A DNA stretch of 64,000 nucleotides, from the NCBI GenBank assembly GCA_030760725.1, contig JASWHV010000010.1, positions 29,951,760 to 30,015,759 on the forward strand, read 5' to 3'. Made by a program: the position numbers and the translations under genes. This DNA comes from Neostapfia colusana (Eukaryota; Streptophyta; Magnoliopsida; Poales; Poaceae). Of the stretch, positions 1 to 9,751 are shown one piece after another. Positions within the stretch are counted from its first letter, which is position 1. Each line of letters starts with the position of its first letter. The notes beneath the pieces are model-generated. The model did no database searches. It saw only the letters and a program-made list of their open reading frames with translations, and was not told the origin of the DNA.

Positions 1-654
1 CCCTAGAACAGTAGCGGGACATGTTCTTCTTTCTAATAGGTCCCATAGAGCCCCGGTGCAGCGCTCGGAGCAGCTAAGTCTCAGGGGACGGTCCAGGACT
101 ACGTTCAGCTTTGCCTGGTTCCGACTCCAAGCACGTAGAGTCTTGCTTCCCTTTTTAATGGGACGGGTCGTGGCCTCCATGTTTAGCCTGTTTTCCGCCT
201 ATGGAAATTTATAGGGAAAGAACCTGTCCTGCTTTGCTCTTCCTTTATGCTCATTCAAATTATGTATTAATTTTTATGACTGCGCTCCCTGGGTATGTTC
301 ACCATACACCCAGTCCCCTTTTTTCCCATTCTCAACTCTAGTTGGCATTTGCTATCCTGCACGGGGCGGTCTCGATTGGGGGTCCTGCCGATGGCCAGGG
401 GGCCCCGAGCCCCCGGCACGTCGTGCACCGGAATTCCCAAGCACCGTGCACCGAATCAGGATCGTAAGCCAAATAAGACTATGAGATCGGAAAGGGGGGA
501 GTCCCGAGGAGAATTACGTTTCCTTTGTTTGTGTGCAGGACCCTCTGGCCTTGGTTTCCCGCAGGACAATGGTAGGAGTACCCAGACAGTTGGCCAAGCC
601 TACCAGGGGGCCGCTACGGACCGCGTGAAGCCTGGAGATCCGGACCCCGCTCCC

Positions 655-880
655 TCAGCAGGGGCGGGCCGCAGAGGCCCCACGTGTCCAGCAGGGCCGG
701 GGCTCCCGCCTCCTCAGGAGGGGCTCCGGACCCGCCACGTGGCGGGCAGAAGCCGGACCTCCCCCCCTCCGCGGGGAGAGGTCCGAAGGCTCCACGTGTC
801 CTGCGGGGCCGGACCTCCCTCTCCTCAGAGGAGAGCTCCGAGCCCGCCACGTGGCCAGCAGATCTGGACCACCCCGTCCT
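655..880. repeat. G-box tandem array in the internal region of Tat-1
   Basis: Four CACGTG palindromes lie at 681, 736, 793 and 848, that is every 55-57 bp. Each is followed by a GC-rich unit alternating between GGCCGGACCTCC and CAGAAGCCGGACCTCC forms with an internal inverted repeat (CTCCTCAGAGGAG). The same unit recurs in the Tat LTRs. G-boxes are known plant bZIP/bHLH targets; any regulatory role here is inference. Confidence 0.75.
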
Positions 881-1125
881 CATGGGGCGGCTCCGGAGAC
901 CTCCGGGGCCCTCAATTCGGTAAGGACCCGGGAAGGTGTCTGTGAAGACCCTCGAGATTGGTGAAGGCCTATGAGTACCTTACGGAGCTAGGGGCTCGGC
1001 CAGGAGAAGCCATGAAGAAGACAAGGGCATCACAGTCACGAGGGGTCATAAGAGTCTATGTATTCATGGCTCCATGAGCTGGACTACAGACTCGATAAAA
1101 AAGAAAGAAACAGGCCCTACGGTTC

Positions 1126-1215
1126 CCCTGGCACGTCCAGAATCTAGAGGCTGCGAGAACGGCCACGTCCCCAACTTCAGCCCTGGCGGCGTTCTCCTGC
1201 TCCGTGACCCGAACA
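1126..1215 (-). pseudogene. Remnant of the Tat antisense coiled-coil gene (3' end)
   Basis: On the minus strand this segment aligns with the C-terminal coding end of the antisense gene in Tat-2 (near 7960-8030) and Tat-5 (near 58780-58850); the shared block reads GGCCACGTCCCC then ACTTCAGCCCTGGC on the plus strand. Only some 30 codons are recognisable before the sequence turns into the degenerate tandem repeat that follows. The remaining ~550 codons expected from Tat-5 are absent, so this is a relic. The adjacent CTCCATGAGCTGGACTACAG block (about 1070-1090) is the conserved sequence just after the stop codon in the sister copies. Confidence 0.5.
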
Positions 1216-1526
1216 CAGGGACCATCTCGGCCATCACCAGCGCAAGGGCCGGTGTCATCAAGGACGCTTCTGAAGCCCCCACCGCCGCTTCAGCAGCTTC
1301 TTTGGAGACTCCTCCGGCCCAGGCACAGGGATCATCTCGGCCACCACCGGCGCAAGGTCCGGTGTCATCAAGGATGCTTCTGAAGCCCCCTCCGCCGCTT
1401 GAGCAGTTTCCTTGGAGACTCTGCCGCCTGGACTCCTCTTTGGTACTTCAGCGGCATTTTTGGAGACTCCTCCGCCTGAAGGCTCCTCGACGTGTCAGCG
1501 GTTTCTTTGGAGACTCCACCACTTGA
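1214..1526. repeat. Tandem repeat (112-bp unit, two clear copies plus decayed pieces)
   Basis: Copy 1 (1214-1325) and copy 2 (1326-1437) both start ACAGGGA(C/T)CATCTCGGCCA and both contain GTGTCATCAAGGA and CTTGGAGACTC-type segments. Two shorter echoes of the TTTGGAGACTCC segment follow near 1460 and 1505. The array replaces the body of the antisense gene in this copy. Confidence 0.7.
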
Positions 1527-1776
1527 GGAGAAGGGATGCAACGCCTGGGAACCCCCAGCCAGTCGTCGCTCAAGAAGAGTCCAGTCGGCGTGATAAACCC
1601 GGGGCCTCCTGGAGGCGTCACCTCCAGGGGAAAGGCATGCAGGCTCCCTGGATCCCTGACTTGGTGCAGAAGCCGCCGCCGGAGGACATCAAGAGCGATT
1701 CCCCTCCGAAGGTGGGTTAGAAGCCATGGGAGAAGACAGGGTCACAGAAACTCAACGAAGGTGCAAGTGCCGGAAG

Positions 1777-1786
1777 CCTTATAAAG
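1777..1786 (-). promoter_or_regulatory. Candidate TATA box for the antisense gene (Tat-1 copy)
   Basis: On the minus strand the sequence reads CTTTATAAGG at the position where Tat-3 has TTTTAAAAGG (9641), about 110 bp upstream of the antisense ATG there. Flanking sequence aligns between copies. Promoter function is inference; the gene itself is lost in this copy. Confidence 0.3.
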
Positions 1787-2202
1787 GGAACCAACCCACG
1801 TTGTGGCTTTGCTTCACACTTCCCAGGTGCGATTCCAAGCGATTCGAAACTCTTTGAATACGCCGCATCGGCGACCGCATCGGCTCCAAGACCGAGCCCC
1901 GATGACAGGTGGGCCCAAGCTGCCCAGCTGAAGTGGTGGGTCAAGGAGTCAGCCTCCCAAGAAGACGAGCCGGCAAGGCACTCCGGCGGTTCCCGAAGAA
2001 AGCGCTGCAACGTGGAGAAGTGGCAGTCTTGGGAATCGCCGCAGTAAAAGCAACCATCAAGTGGGCGCACACTCCCACGATCCCACGACTGTTCGTGCAA
2101 CGGCAGCGGTCAATGCGGGACATAGAGAAAGTGCGCGGAACAGAAGAGACGTAGGCCCCACCTCGGGCTCACTATCTCCCCCGAGACGGGCTTGGGGGCC
2201 AC

Positions 2203-3175
2203 TGTCGGTACCCGCGATATGGGGTACCCCCGCACACAGGGGAAAATGCCTGAGGATCTCGCCCTTCTCTGCAGGGAGAGCTCTGAAGGTGCCACGCGTC
2301 CAGCGGGGCCGGACCTCCCTCTCCTCAGAGGAGAGCTCCGGGCTCGCCACGTGGCCTGCAGAAGCCGGACCTCCCCCTCCGCTGGGAGAGGTCCAAAGGC
2401 TCCACGTGTCCTCCGGGGCCGGACCCCCCTCTCCTCTAAGGAGGGCTCCGGGCCCGCCACGTGTCCAGCAGAACAGCGCTGCCTGCCCCCGAGCGATAGG
2501 CAGCGGGCGTATAGACGCCCCATACCTTGCCCGTACAAGGTATTCAAGGCCCGCGCCTTCCCAAGACGCGGAGACGCGGAGCACGCCTCTGTCAGGTGCC
2601 GTTGCGCCCAGTCGCATCACAGACTGGTGCGCGGTGTCAGAGCCTGCCAGCCAATAAACGCAGCGACAGGACATCCCCTGCCGCCCCCGCCGTCATCAAC
2701 CACTACGACTAGCATGCGGCATGGGCAGGGCGGCAAGACGAAGACTCAGAAGCCTTCGCCAGAGAGAACTACCGGTATAACTGCGGATACGGTAGTCTGC
2801 AGGAAATCTCCCCGGGGCCACCTGTCGGGTCCCGGGCCCCCCTTGTAAGCCACACGAGCCTTGGACTATAAAAGGCTCGGGTAGGCGACGTTAGCAAGGG
2901 TTCACACTCCAGCAACTCATACGCTAGACATCACTCATCCCGAAGCTCAGGACTCCGGTTCTGAGCAGCAAGCAATAAAGCGAGCTCCTTAGCTCGCCGT
3001 GGACGTAGGGTTTTACGCTCCGGCGGCCTGAACCACGTAAAACTCGCCGTGTCAAGCTTCTCCTTAATTCGTCCATACGCTTAAGCTCTCCGCAAGTGAC
3101 TAGCCCCTCCGAAAAAGAACCTCCTCGGGCTGCCCAGTGCAGGTCTGGGGGAAGTGTCGACCACACACTTCGACA
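2203..3175 (+). repeat. Tat LTR shared by Tat-1 (3' side) and Tat-2 (5' side)
   Basis: This 973-bp LTR begins TGTCGGTACC and ends CTTCGACA. It contains a four-unit G-box array (2293, 2348, 2403 and 2458, exactly 55 bp apart; the first is CACGCG), a TATA box and an AATAAA at about 2974. On its left is the 3' end of an element interior; on its right is a primer binding site and gag. An LTR with interior of the same orientation on both sides is what unequal recombination between LTRs produces. Confidence 0.85.
2867..2874 (+). promoter_or_regulatory. TATA box of the Tat LTR promoter
   Basis: TATAAAAG in the context GGACTATAAAAGGCTCGGG. The same octamer is conserved in all six Tat LTRs: 4675-4682 and 8474-8481 on minus, 15312-15319 on plus, 55849-55856 and 62827-62834 on minus. 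Conservation supports it as the sense promoter. Confidence 0.65.
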
Positions 3176-3177
3176 TT

Positions 3178-3197
3178 TGGCGCGCCAGGTAGGGGGC
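3178..3197 (+). other. Primer binding site of Tat-2
   Basis: TGGCGCGCCAGGTAGGGGGC lies two bases after the LTR end. The same site follows the LTR of Tat-4 (15651) and, reversed with one change, flanks the 5' LTR of Tat-5 (about 62490-62509). The priming tRNA was not determined; the sequence is the RIRE2-type site, not the initiator-methionine site used by CRa and CRb. Confidence 0.75.
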
Positions 3198-3231
3198 TTT
3201 TGCCTTGCGCGACGAGTTTCCGCCGACGAAG

Positions 3232-5943
3232 ATGACCAAGCTTCCTTCAGCGGCAAACTCTCCTCCTCTGTGTTCACGGCGAACCGTGACCAGAAGGGAG
3301 TACATGTCGACACACTCAGGACGGAGTGTGTCGGCACAAGCTGGTAGCCAGCAGCCGACTCCGGCAAGGCACACTCCGACCAGCGTGAGATCTTCTGCAG
3401 CGATAAGCGTACACCATAGGGGTGCGCTAGCTGCAGCAAGAGCACTACTGCACAATCCACCTGCTGGGGACGCACCTCATTCAGCGACCCAGCAGTGGAT
3501 ACGTGAGGTAGACCGTCTCGTCGTCGCCGCTGCGAACCCTCGACTTTGGCGGGGACGACACTCCGGTCAACCGGCTGTGTCGCTGACGCGCACGCCAACA
3601 GTTGACGGGCAGACGGCGGACTCCAGCTCCACCAGGCTTCCGTCGACGGACCTGAGGGCAGAGCTGGAGAGATGCAACTTGGGCCAAGATGCCCGAGTGT
3701 TCCTCGAGCGACGTCGAGAAAGGCGTCGCACCCAAGAGTCTGGCAACAGCATGACGTCGGCCTCGACCCAGCCTGAAGGGCAGATCTTTGCCACGCGAGC
3801 TCTGCCCCAGGCATACGCCACGCAGCATATGCCACAACCATATGCCCTGCAAACGGCGTCCCCGGTCTATGGAGCAGCTTTGCCCATACCGACGTACACT
3901 GTGCCGGCGGCGAACCAAGCGTTCGCGGCGCCAACGCCTGCAGCAACAGGAGCAGGATGTGCGGCCCTGGTGCCCCACCTTCGCTTCGCGAGGAGGCCGT
4001 GCAAGTTTCGGCCGCACCTGCCCAAAAAGTACGACGGGAGCGTCAACCCGGCAGAGTTTCTCCAGATCTACTCCACCGCCGTACTTGCCGCAGGAGGGGA
4101 TGAGGCCGTCATGGCCAACTACTTCCCCGTCGCCTTGACCGGCCCAGCCCGGTCTTGGCTCATGAACCTCCCTCAGGGTTCCATAACTTCCTGGGGAGAG
4201 CTCTGCCGGCAGTTCATCGCCAACTTCTGCAGCTCCTACACCCGTCCCGGCACGGAGCTTGACCTCCACGCCATCAAGCAACAACCTGGGAAATCACTGC
4301 GCTCCTTCATCCAGCGGTTCTCCCAGGTACGCAACACCATCCCGCATATTCAAAGTGCTTCTGTGGTGGTGGCTGTCGAATTGTTCGGTCGACACTTCCC
4401 CCGGGCCTGCACTGGGCAGCCCGTGGAGGTTCTTTTTTCGGTGGGGCTAGTCACTTGCGGAGAGCTTGAGCGTATGGACAAGTTAGTAAGAGCTTGACAC
4501 GGCGAGTTTTACGTGGTTCAGGCCGCCGGAGCGTAAAACCCTACGTCCACGGCGGGCTATGGAGTTCGCTGTATTGCTTGTTGCTCAGAACCGGAGTCCT
4601 GAGCCTGGGGATGACTGATGTCTAGCGTATGAGTTGCGAGAGTGCGAACCCTTGCTAATGTTGCCTACCCGAGCCTTTTATAGTCCAAGACTCGGGTGGC
4701 TTACAAGGGGGGCCCAGGACCCGACAGATGGTCCCGGGGAGATTGGCTGTTATCTACCGTATCTGCAGTTATGCCTGTAGTTGTCTCTGGCGAAGGCTTC
4801 TGAGTCTTAGTCTTGCAGCCCTGCCCATGCCGCATGCTAGTCGTAGTGGTTGATGACGGCGGGGCGGCATGGGATGTCTCGTCGCTGCGTTTATTGGCCG
4901 GCAGGCTCTGACACTACGCGCCAGTCTGTGATGCGACTGGGCGCAACGGCACCTGACAGTGGCGTGCTCCGCGTCTCCGCGTCTTGGGAAGACGCGGGCC
5001 TTGAATACCTTGTACGGGCAAGGTATGGGCCGTCTTTACGCCTGCTGCCTATCGCTCAGGGGCAGGCAGCGCCGTTCTGCTGGCCACGTGGCGGGCCCGG
5101 AGCCCTCCTCAGAGGAGAGGGGGGGTCCGGCCCCGCCGGATACGTGGCACCTTCGGACCTCTCTCCCGCGGAGGGGGAGGTCCGGCTTCTGTATGCCACG
5201 TGGCGGGCCCGGAGCTCTCCTCTGAGGAGAGGGAGGTCCGGCCCCGCCTGACGCGTGGCGCCTTCGGAGCTCTCCCTGCGGAGAAGGGCGAGTTCCTTAG
5301 GCATTTTCCCCTGTGCGCAGGGGTACCACATATCGCGGGTATCGACAGTGGCGTTTCGTCAGGGTGTCCGGGACGAGAAAATGCTTGAGAAGCTCACGAC
5401 CAGAGAGGTCCGCGACGTCTCCGAGCTCTTCAGCATGGCAGACAAGTGCGCCGGAGCAGCTGAAGGGCGGAACTGGCACTCTCTGCCAGCCTCCGAGTCA
5501 GGAGGGCAGCCTGGGTCCGGCGCTGCTTCCTATGGAGGTGGAAAGAGGCCAAGAACTGGGGGAGCGGCAAGATGAGGTCATCGACCGCGGCTCCTGTCGC
5601 CGCAGCAGCGACACCCAGTGGAGCTCGGGGGCCACGCCCCGACAAGAGGCAGCGGCAGTCGCCAGCCCCAGACGGTGACCAGGGCGGGCTATGCCCCGTG
5701 CATGGCGCCGGCAATCATACTGCTGCAGAGTGTTGGGATATCCAAAGGCTCGCGGAGCGCTTCTGCAAAGGGAGGCAGCAGAGAGCCGAGGCACCACCCC
5801 TCCCTCAGAGGGAGGGCAAGCAGAAAGTCGACGCCTCAGTCAGCGCCAGCCACCAGGTGGGGTTCCAGGAGCCTCAGCGTGTCATGAAGACAGTGTACAA
5901 CGGTGAGGACTCCAGCTCCGATGGTGATGGGCCGGGGCGGTAG
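3232..5943 (+). pseudogene. Tat-2 gag, interrupted by a solo LTR and frameshifted
   Basis: This is the capsid/nucleocapsid precursor of a Tat-lineage retrotransposon. The ATG at 3232 (MTKLPSA) is chosen because Tat-4 and Tat-5 share it. The first part runs to 4373 and holds the start of the retrotransposon-gag domain (residues ~290-378, motifs ANYFPVAL and SWLMNLPQG). The solo LTR at 4374-5347 then splits it at VVVA. After the duplicated GTGGC the frame resumes (AFRQGVRDEKML) to about 5545, where one missing base compared with Tat-5 shifts the frame. The last part, from about 5546, holds a knuckle with spacing C-x2-H-x4-H-x4-C (CPVHGAGNHTAAEC) and ends at 5943. The protein would match Tat-5 Gag (582 residues) but cannot be made from this copy. 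Confidence 0.85.
4374..5347 (-). repeat. Solo Tat LTR, inverted, inside Tat-2 gag
   Basis: A 974-bp LTR on the minus strand (TGTCGAATTG...ATCGACA as read on plus) is flanked by GTGGC on both sides (4369-4373 and 5348-5352). There is no interior sequence, so this is a solo LTR left after recombination of a complete element. It carries the conserved TATA box (minus, 4675-4682) and a G-box array (about 5085-5260). Confidence 0.92.
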
Positions 5944-6329
5944 CCAACTGTGGATACCCCGAAAAGTCAGTGGAGACTGCACTGCTGTGACAACAACCTA
6001 GGAGGAGTTCCAAGTAGTCACAGCAGCCCAGGCACCAGCCCGATGGTGCAGAACCGGGACAGCTCCACCCGGGTGCACGCCTCCGTGCCTCGGTCGTACC
6101 TCCGGGTGGCCACCCAGGGTCTGTCAACCCCTTGAAGGCCTTGCCAGAAGGGGAAGACGCCTTGGGTCTCCCAAGAAGAGTCCGGGTACTCCTACCTCTT
6201 GAAGGCCTTAGCCAGAAGGGGAGAACTCCCCGGGGCGCCCAGGAGAAGCCACGCAGGGCCTGATCCAGCGTGAAGATGACAACCTCGTCGACGAGGCTCG
6301 GCTTCAGGTAACACCCCACAACACACGGT
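5944..6329. other. Tat-2 non-coding interior after gag
   Basis: No gene is seen here. A pair of 26-bp repeats (CTTGAAGGCCTTGCCAGAAG type) lies at about 6129-6154 and 6198-6224. The matching region of Tat-5 (60560-60640) also carries the pair, so it predates both insertions. Confidence 0.55.
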
Positions 6330-6610
6330 CTCGGCTGCTGCTCTAGCACTACTGCCAAAGAACCAAACGCGTCAGGGACCTGCAGAAAGGCAACTTGGTG
6401 CCGAGGCACGCACTTTACCGAGAAGGACCTATAAACTCTCCCCCAGCCGGGAAGGTCCCTTTCGATTCACGAAAGTTGCCGTCCCAGGTAAACATGCCTT
6501 TCAACCGAGTGTGGGATCCGTTCCCAAAACCCCTTGGCGTGGAACAACACTGTAAGTCCTACCCCCCGAGCATTAGTAGAACAGGGTCGTTTTCCTTCTG
6601 TAATAAATCC
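6330..6610 (+). pseudogene. Integrase C-terminal remnant in Tat-2
   Basis: Short pieces in shifting frames recall the extreme C-terminus of a Tat-lineage integrase: a GNLVPRH-like strand, an EGP turn followed by SPPAGKVPF, and a final stretch ending in a variant of NTEHLRKFYP next to the conserved non-coding block. Tat-5 (60180-60420, minus) shows the same pieces and Tat-3 (about 13740-13780, minus) shows the NTEHLRKFYP end. Everything between gag and this tail (protease, RT, RNase H, integrase core) is missing, which marks Tat-2 and Tat-5 as pol-deletion derivatives. The call rests on motif resemblance only. Confidence 0.5.
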
Positions 6611-7482
6611 CACAGAGTCTAGGAACAGCACTAGGGGTAGCTAAGTCTCAAGGGACGGTACAAGACTACGTTCAGCTTAGCCTGGTTCCGACCCTAAGCG
6701 CGTAGAGTCTTGCTTCCCTTCTTGATGAGGCGGGTCATTGCCTCCATGTACAGCCTGACTTCCACCTATGGGCATTAACACAGAAACCTGTTCTACCTCA
6801 CTCTCTCTCATGTGCTCATTTAAATTACGCATTAATTTTTATGATCGCACTCTCTATGTATGCTCATTGTACATCTAGCTCCCTCTCTCCCACGCTCATC
6901 CATAGTCAGCATTTGCTATCCTCCCGAGGGCGGCTGCGCTTGAGGCACCTGCGGATGGCCAAGTGAGTCTCTCGGGCCTCCCCCAGTCAGGTGTTGCGGT
7001 GCCAGTTGGTCACCTCCAGGAAAGGCCTGCGTTGTGCATGGGGGGTCCAGGGTGCGTATCCCGCTTAGCCGGCTCTGTGCGCAAAGCGTGCGCATCCTGC
7101 CATCCGGAGGTCCAGGGGAGTACAACCGCTTTGCCTGGTCATGAACCCAAAGCCTGTGCACTCTGCTTCCACGGCGCACGGCCCGGTACTAGGGATCGGA
7201 CGGTCGTACCCGGACCTCGGAGGGAGCCGGAGCTCCGGCGCCTCGCGCACAGAATTGCCCAAGCCCCGTATAACGGATCAGAATCATAAGCCATATAAGA
7301 CTAGGAGACGGGAGGGGAGGACCCCCCGAGGAGAATTACGTTTCCTCTGCCTGTGTGCAGGACCTCCAGGTTACAGCAACGGGGACTGCACGAAGCCGGG
7401 GGAAAGGAGCTACCAACTACTCCGACATAGGACTGGAAGCACCGGGTCCCACCCCTTCAGCAGGGGCGAGGCCCGGAAGCCC
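6611..7482. other. Conserved non-coding block of Tat interiors
   Basis: No ORF of substance. The block with GCTAAGTCTCA and GCGTAGAGTCTTGCTTCC (about 6635-6725) recurs at 60-160, at 13560-13660 (reversed) and at 60050-60150 (reversed). An AT-rich stretch with TAATTTTTATGA follows in each copy. Confidence 0.6.
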
Positions 7483-7680
7483 CACGTGTCCAGCGGGCCC
7501 GGAGCTGCCGCCTCCCTTGAGGAGGGCTCCGGACTCGCCACGTGGCAGGCGGAAACCGGACCTCCCCCTCAGCGGGGGGGGGGGGGGGGGGGGGGGCTCC
7601 GAAAGCCCCACGTGTCCAGCAGGGCCAGAGCTCCCACCTCCTCAGGAGGGGCTCCAAAGCCACCACGTGGCCAGCAGATC
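7483..7680. repeat. G-box array of Tat-2 interior, with a G23 homopolymer
   Basis: CACGTG occurs at 7483, 7539, 7609 and 7664. The third spacing is longer because an uninterrupted run of 23 G residues (7574-7596) has grown inside the unit, where the sister arrays carry 5-8 G. Confidence 0.75.
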
Positions 7681-7929
7681 TGGACATCCCCATGGGGCGA
7701 TATCCGGAGACCCCCTGGGGCCCCTAATACAGTAAGGACCCGGGGAAGGTGTCTGTGCAGAGCTCCGAGATTGGTGAAGGCCTCTGAGTACCTTGCGGAG
7801 CTAAGGACTCGGTCAGGTAAAACCAAGAATGGGAGAAAAGGCATCACAGGAACAAACATTCAAGAGAGTCTATTTATTCGAGGCTCCATGAGCTGGACTA
7901 CAGACTCTATAAAAAGGGAGAAGCAAGTC
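7681..7929. other. Tat-2 spacer between array and antisense gene
   Basis: No gene. It contains the CTCCATGAGCTGGACTACAG block (about 7886-7905) that follows the antisense stop codon in all copies; it may include the 3' untranslated part of the antisense transcript. Confidence 0.5.
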
Positions 7930-8172
7930 CTAGGGTCCTCCCGGTTCACGCCGGAACCTAGCGGCTACTAGGGCGGCCACGTCCCCGACTTCAGCCCTGG
8001 CAGTCTCCTCCCGCTCCGCGGCAGGGCCCTCTCTCGCTGGCTCCAGGGAGAAAGAAGGGTCCCGGCTCCTGAAGCATGCCAGCACATGTGTGGCTACCTC
8101 TAGGGCCAGACCTCGTCCCTCGGCCTCAAGCTCGTTGGCGACCACCGAGTCTAGCCTGTCCAGCTTGACGCC
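7930..8172 (-). pseudogene. C-terminal piece of the Tat antisense coiled-coil gene (Tat-2)
   Basis: The minus-strand frame reads from KLDRLDSVV through VLACFRSRDPSFS to ARFRREPGGP and a stop. It is nearly identical to the last ~80 residues of the intact antisense protein of Tat-5 (58615-58853). The gene is cut at 8173, where the minus-strand LTR of Tat-3 begins. What the protein does is unknown. Preservation of this end in three copies (Tat-2, Tat-3, Tat-5) shows it was a standard part of the family. Confidence 0.75.
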
Positions 8173-9256
8173 TGTCGAATTGTGCGGTCGACACTTCCCC
8201 CGGACCTGCACTGGGCAGCCCGCGGAGGTTCTTTTTCGGAAGGGCTAGTCACTTGCGGAGAGCTTGAGCGTATGGACGAGTTAAGGAAAAGCTTGACACG
8301 GCGGGTTTTACGTGGTTCGGGCCGCCGGAGCGTAAAACCCTACGTCCACGGTGAGCTGAGGAGCTCGCTGTATTGCTTGCTGCTCAGAACCGGAGTCCTG
8401 AGCTTGGGGGTGACTGATGTCTAGCGTATGAGTTGCGGGAGTGCAAACCCTTGCTACCGTCGCCTACCCGAGCCTTTTATAGTCCAAGACTCGGGTGGCT
8501 TACAAGGGGGGCCCGGGACCCGACAGGTGGTCCCGGGGAGATTGTCTGTTATCTTCCGTATCTGCAGTTATGCTGGTAGTTGTCTCTGGTGAAGGCTTCT
8601 GAGTCTTCGTCTTGCCGCCCTACCCATGCCGCATGCTAGTTGTAGTGGTTGATGACGGAAGGGGCGGCATGGGATGTCTTGTCGCTGCGTTTATTGGCTG
8701 GCAGGCTCTGACACTGCACGCAGTCTGTGATGCGACTGGGCGCAACGGCACCTGACGGAGGCGTGCTCCGCGTCTCCGTGTCTTGGGAAGACGCGGGTCT
8801 TGAATACCGTGTACGGGCAAGGTATGGGGCATCTTTACGCCCACCGCCTACCGCTGAGGGGCAGGCAGCGCTCTTCTGCTGGACACGTGGCGGGCCCGGA
8901 GCCCTCCTCAGAGAAGATGGAGGTCCGGCCCCGCAGGACACGTGGAGCCTTCGGACCTCTTCCCACGGAGGGGGAGGTCCGGCTTCTGTTGGCCACATGG
9001 CGAGCCGGGATCTCCTCTCTGAGGAGAGGGAGGTCCGGCCCCGCTGGACACGTGGCGCCTTCGGACCTCTCTCCCGCGGAGGGGGGAGGTCCGGCTTCTG
9101 CAGACCACGTGGCGAGCCCGGAGCTCTCCTCTGAGGAGAGGGAGGTCCGGCCCCGCAGGACGCGTGGCGCCTTCAGAGCTCTCCCTGCGGAGAAGGGCGA
9201 GATCCTTAGGCATTTTCCCCTGTGCGCGGGGGTACCCCATATCGCGGGTACCGACA
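8173..9256 (-). repeat. 3' LTR of Tat-3
   Basis: 1084 bp, TGTCGAATTG to CCGACA on the plus strand, with the inverted TATA box at 8474-8481. The array has six G-box or near-G-box units (8884, 8939, 8994 as CACATG, 9049, 9106, 9161 as CGCGTG). On its right GTGGCCCCCGGGCCC is the reversed polypurine-tract region. Confidence 0.88.
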
Positions 9257-9640
9257 GTGGCCCCCGGGCCCATCTCGGGGGAGATTGCGAGCCCGAGGTG
9301 GGACCTCCGTCTCTTCTGACCCACGCAATTTCTCTATGTCCCGCATTGACCGCTGCGGGAGCACGAACAGTCGCGGGGTCGTGGGAGCGTGCGCCCACTT
9401 GATGGTTGCTTTTACTGCGGCGGTTCCCAAGGCTGCCATTCCTGTACGTCGCGGCGCTTTCTTCCGGAACCGCCGAAGCGCCTTGCCGGCTTGTCTTCTA
9501 GGGAGACTGACTCCTTGACCCACCGCTTCAGTTGGGCGGCTAGGGTCCACCTGCCATCGGCGCCCGGTCTCGGAGCCAATGTGTTCGCCGATGCGATGTG
9601 TTCGAAGATTTTTGAATCACCTCGAATCGTTCCTGGAAAG

Positions 9641-9650
9641 TTTTAAAAGG
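9641..9650 (+). promoter_or_regulatory. Candidate TATA-like box of the antisense gene in Tat-3
   Basis: TTTTAAAAGG lies about 110 bp upstream of the ATG at 9752, between the 3' LTR and the antisense gene. Tat-1 has CTTTATAAGG at the aligned site. The position suits a dedicated antisense promoter, but no transcript evidence exists here. Confidence 0.35.
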
Positions 9651-9751
9651 GAATCTCCCCCGCATCGCGGCTTCCCTTCGCATTTCCTAGTGCTCGTTCT
9701 TCCCTTGAACTCTTGCGCCTTGGCTTTCCTGTCCTTGTGCTCTCTTTCGCC

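Larger units (their letters stand above)
1..2202 (+). mobile_element. Tat-1: 3' internal part of a Tat-lineage LTR retrotransposon
   Basis: This stretch matches, block by block and in the same order, the non-coding 3' half of Tat-2 (about 6570-8000) and, reversed, Tat-5 (60200-56632). The shared order is a conserved block around the GCTAAGTCTCA/GTAGAGTCTTGC motifs (1-180), a G-box array, a remnant of the antisense gene, and a final segment ending GGGCTTGGGGGCCAC directly against an LTR at 2203. That last segment occupies the place of the polypurine tract. The 5' half of the element lies left of the window. No intact ORF is seen; the GC-rich frames are not genes. Element identity is well supported; the exact family name is inferred. 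Confidence 0.75.
2203..8172 (+). mobile_element. Tat-2: gag-bearing, pol-deleted Tat-lineage element, 3' end lost
   Basis: In order: LTR (2203-3175), primer site (3178), gag (3232-5943, split by a solo LTR), a short decayed integrase tail (about 6330-6610), conserved non-coding block, G-box array and the 3' end of the antisense gene on the minus strand (7930-8172). At 8173 the antisense gene is cut by the LTR of Tat-3. The rest of Tat-2 and its 3' LTR are not found in the window. Layout equals that of the complete Tat-5, so the element was non-autonomous before it was broken. Confidence 0.8.

Noticed and set aside
655..880. CRISPR-like array (regular spacing of a short repeat)
   Set aside because: The spacers are themselves repeated, there are no cas genes, and the setting is a plant retrotransposon.
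295..945. Long GC-rich ORF in Tat-1 with Pro/Arg/Gly repeats
   Set aside because: It covers the G-box array, similar frames open on both strands in every array copy, and no domain is seen. It is a by-product of the repeat.
2057..2848. Overlapping 145-218 codon ORFs on both strands across the Tat LTR
   Set aside because: They span an LTR with TATA box and array; the same shadows recur in each LTR. Not genes.
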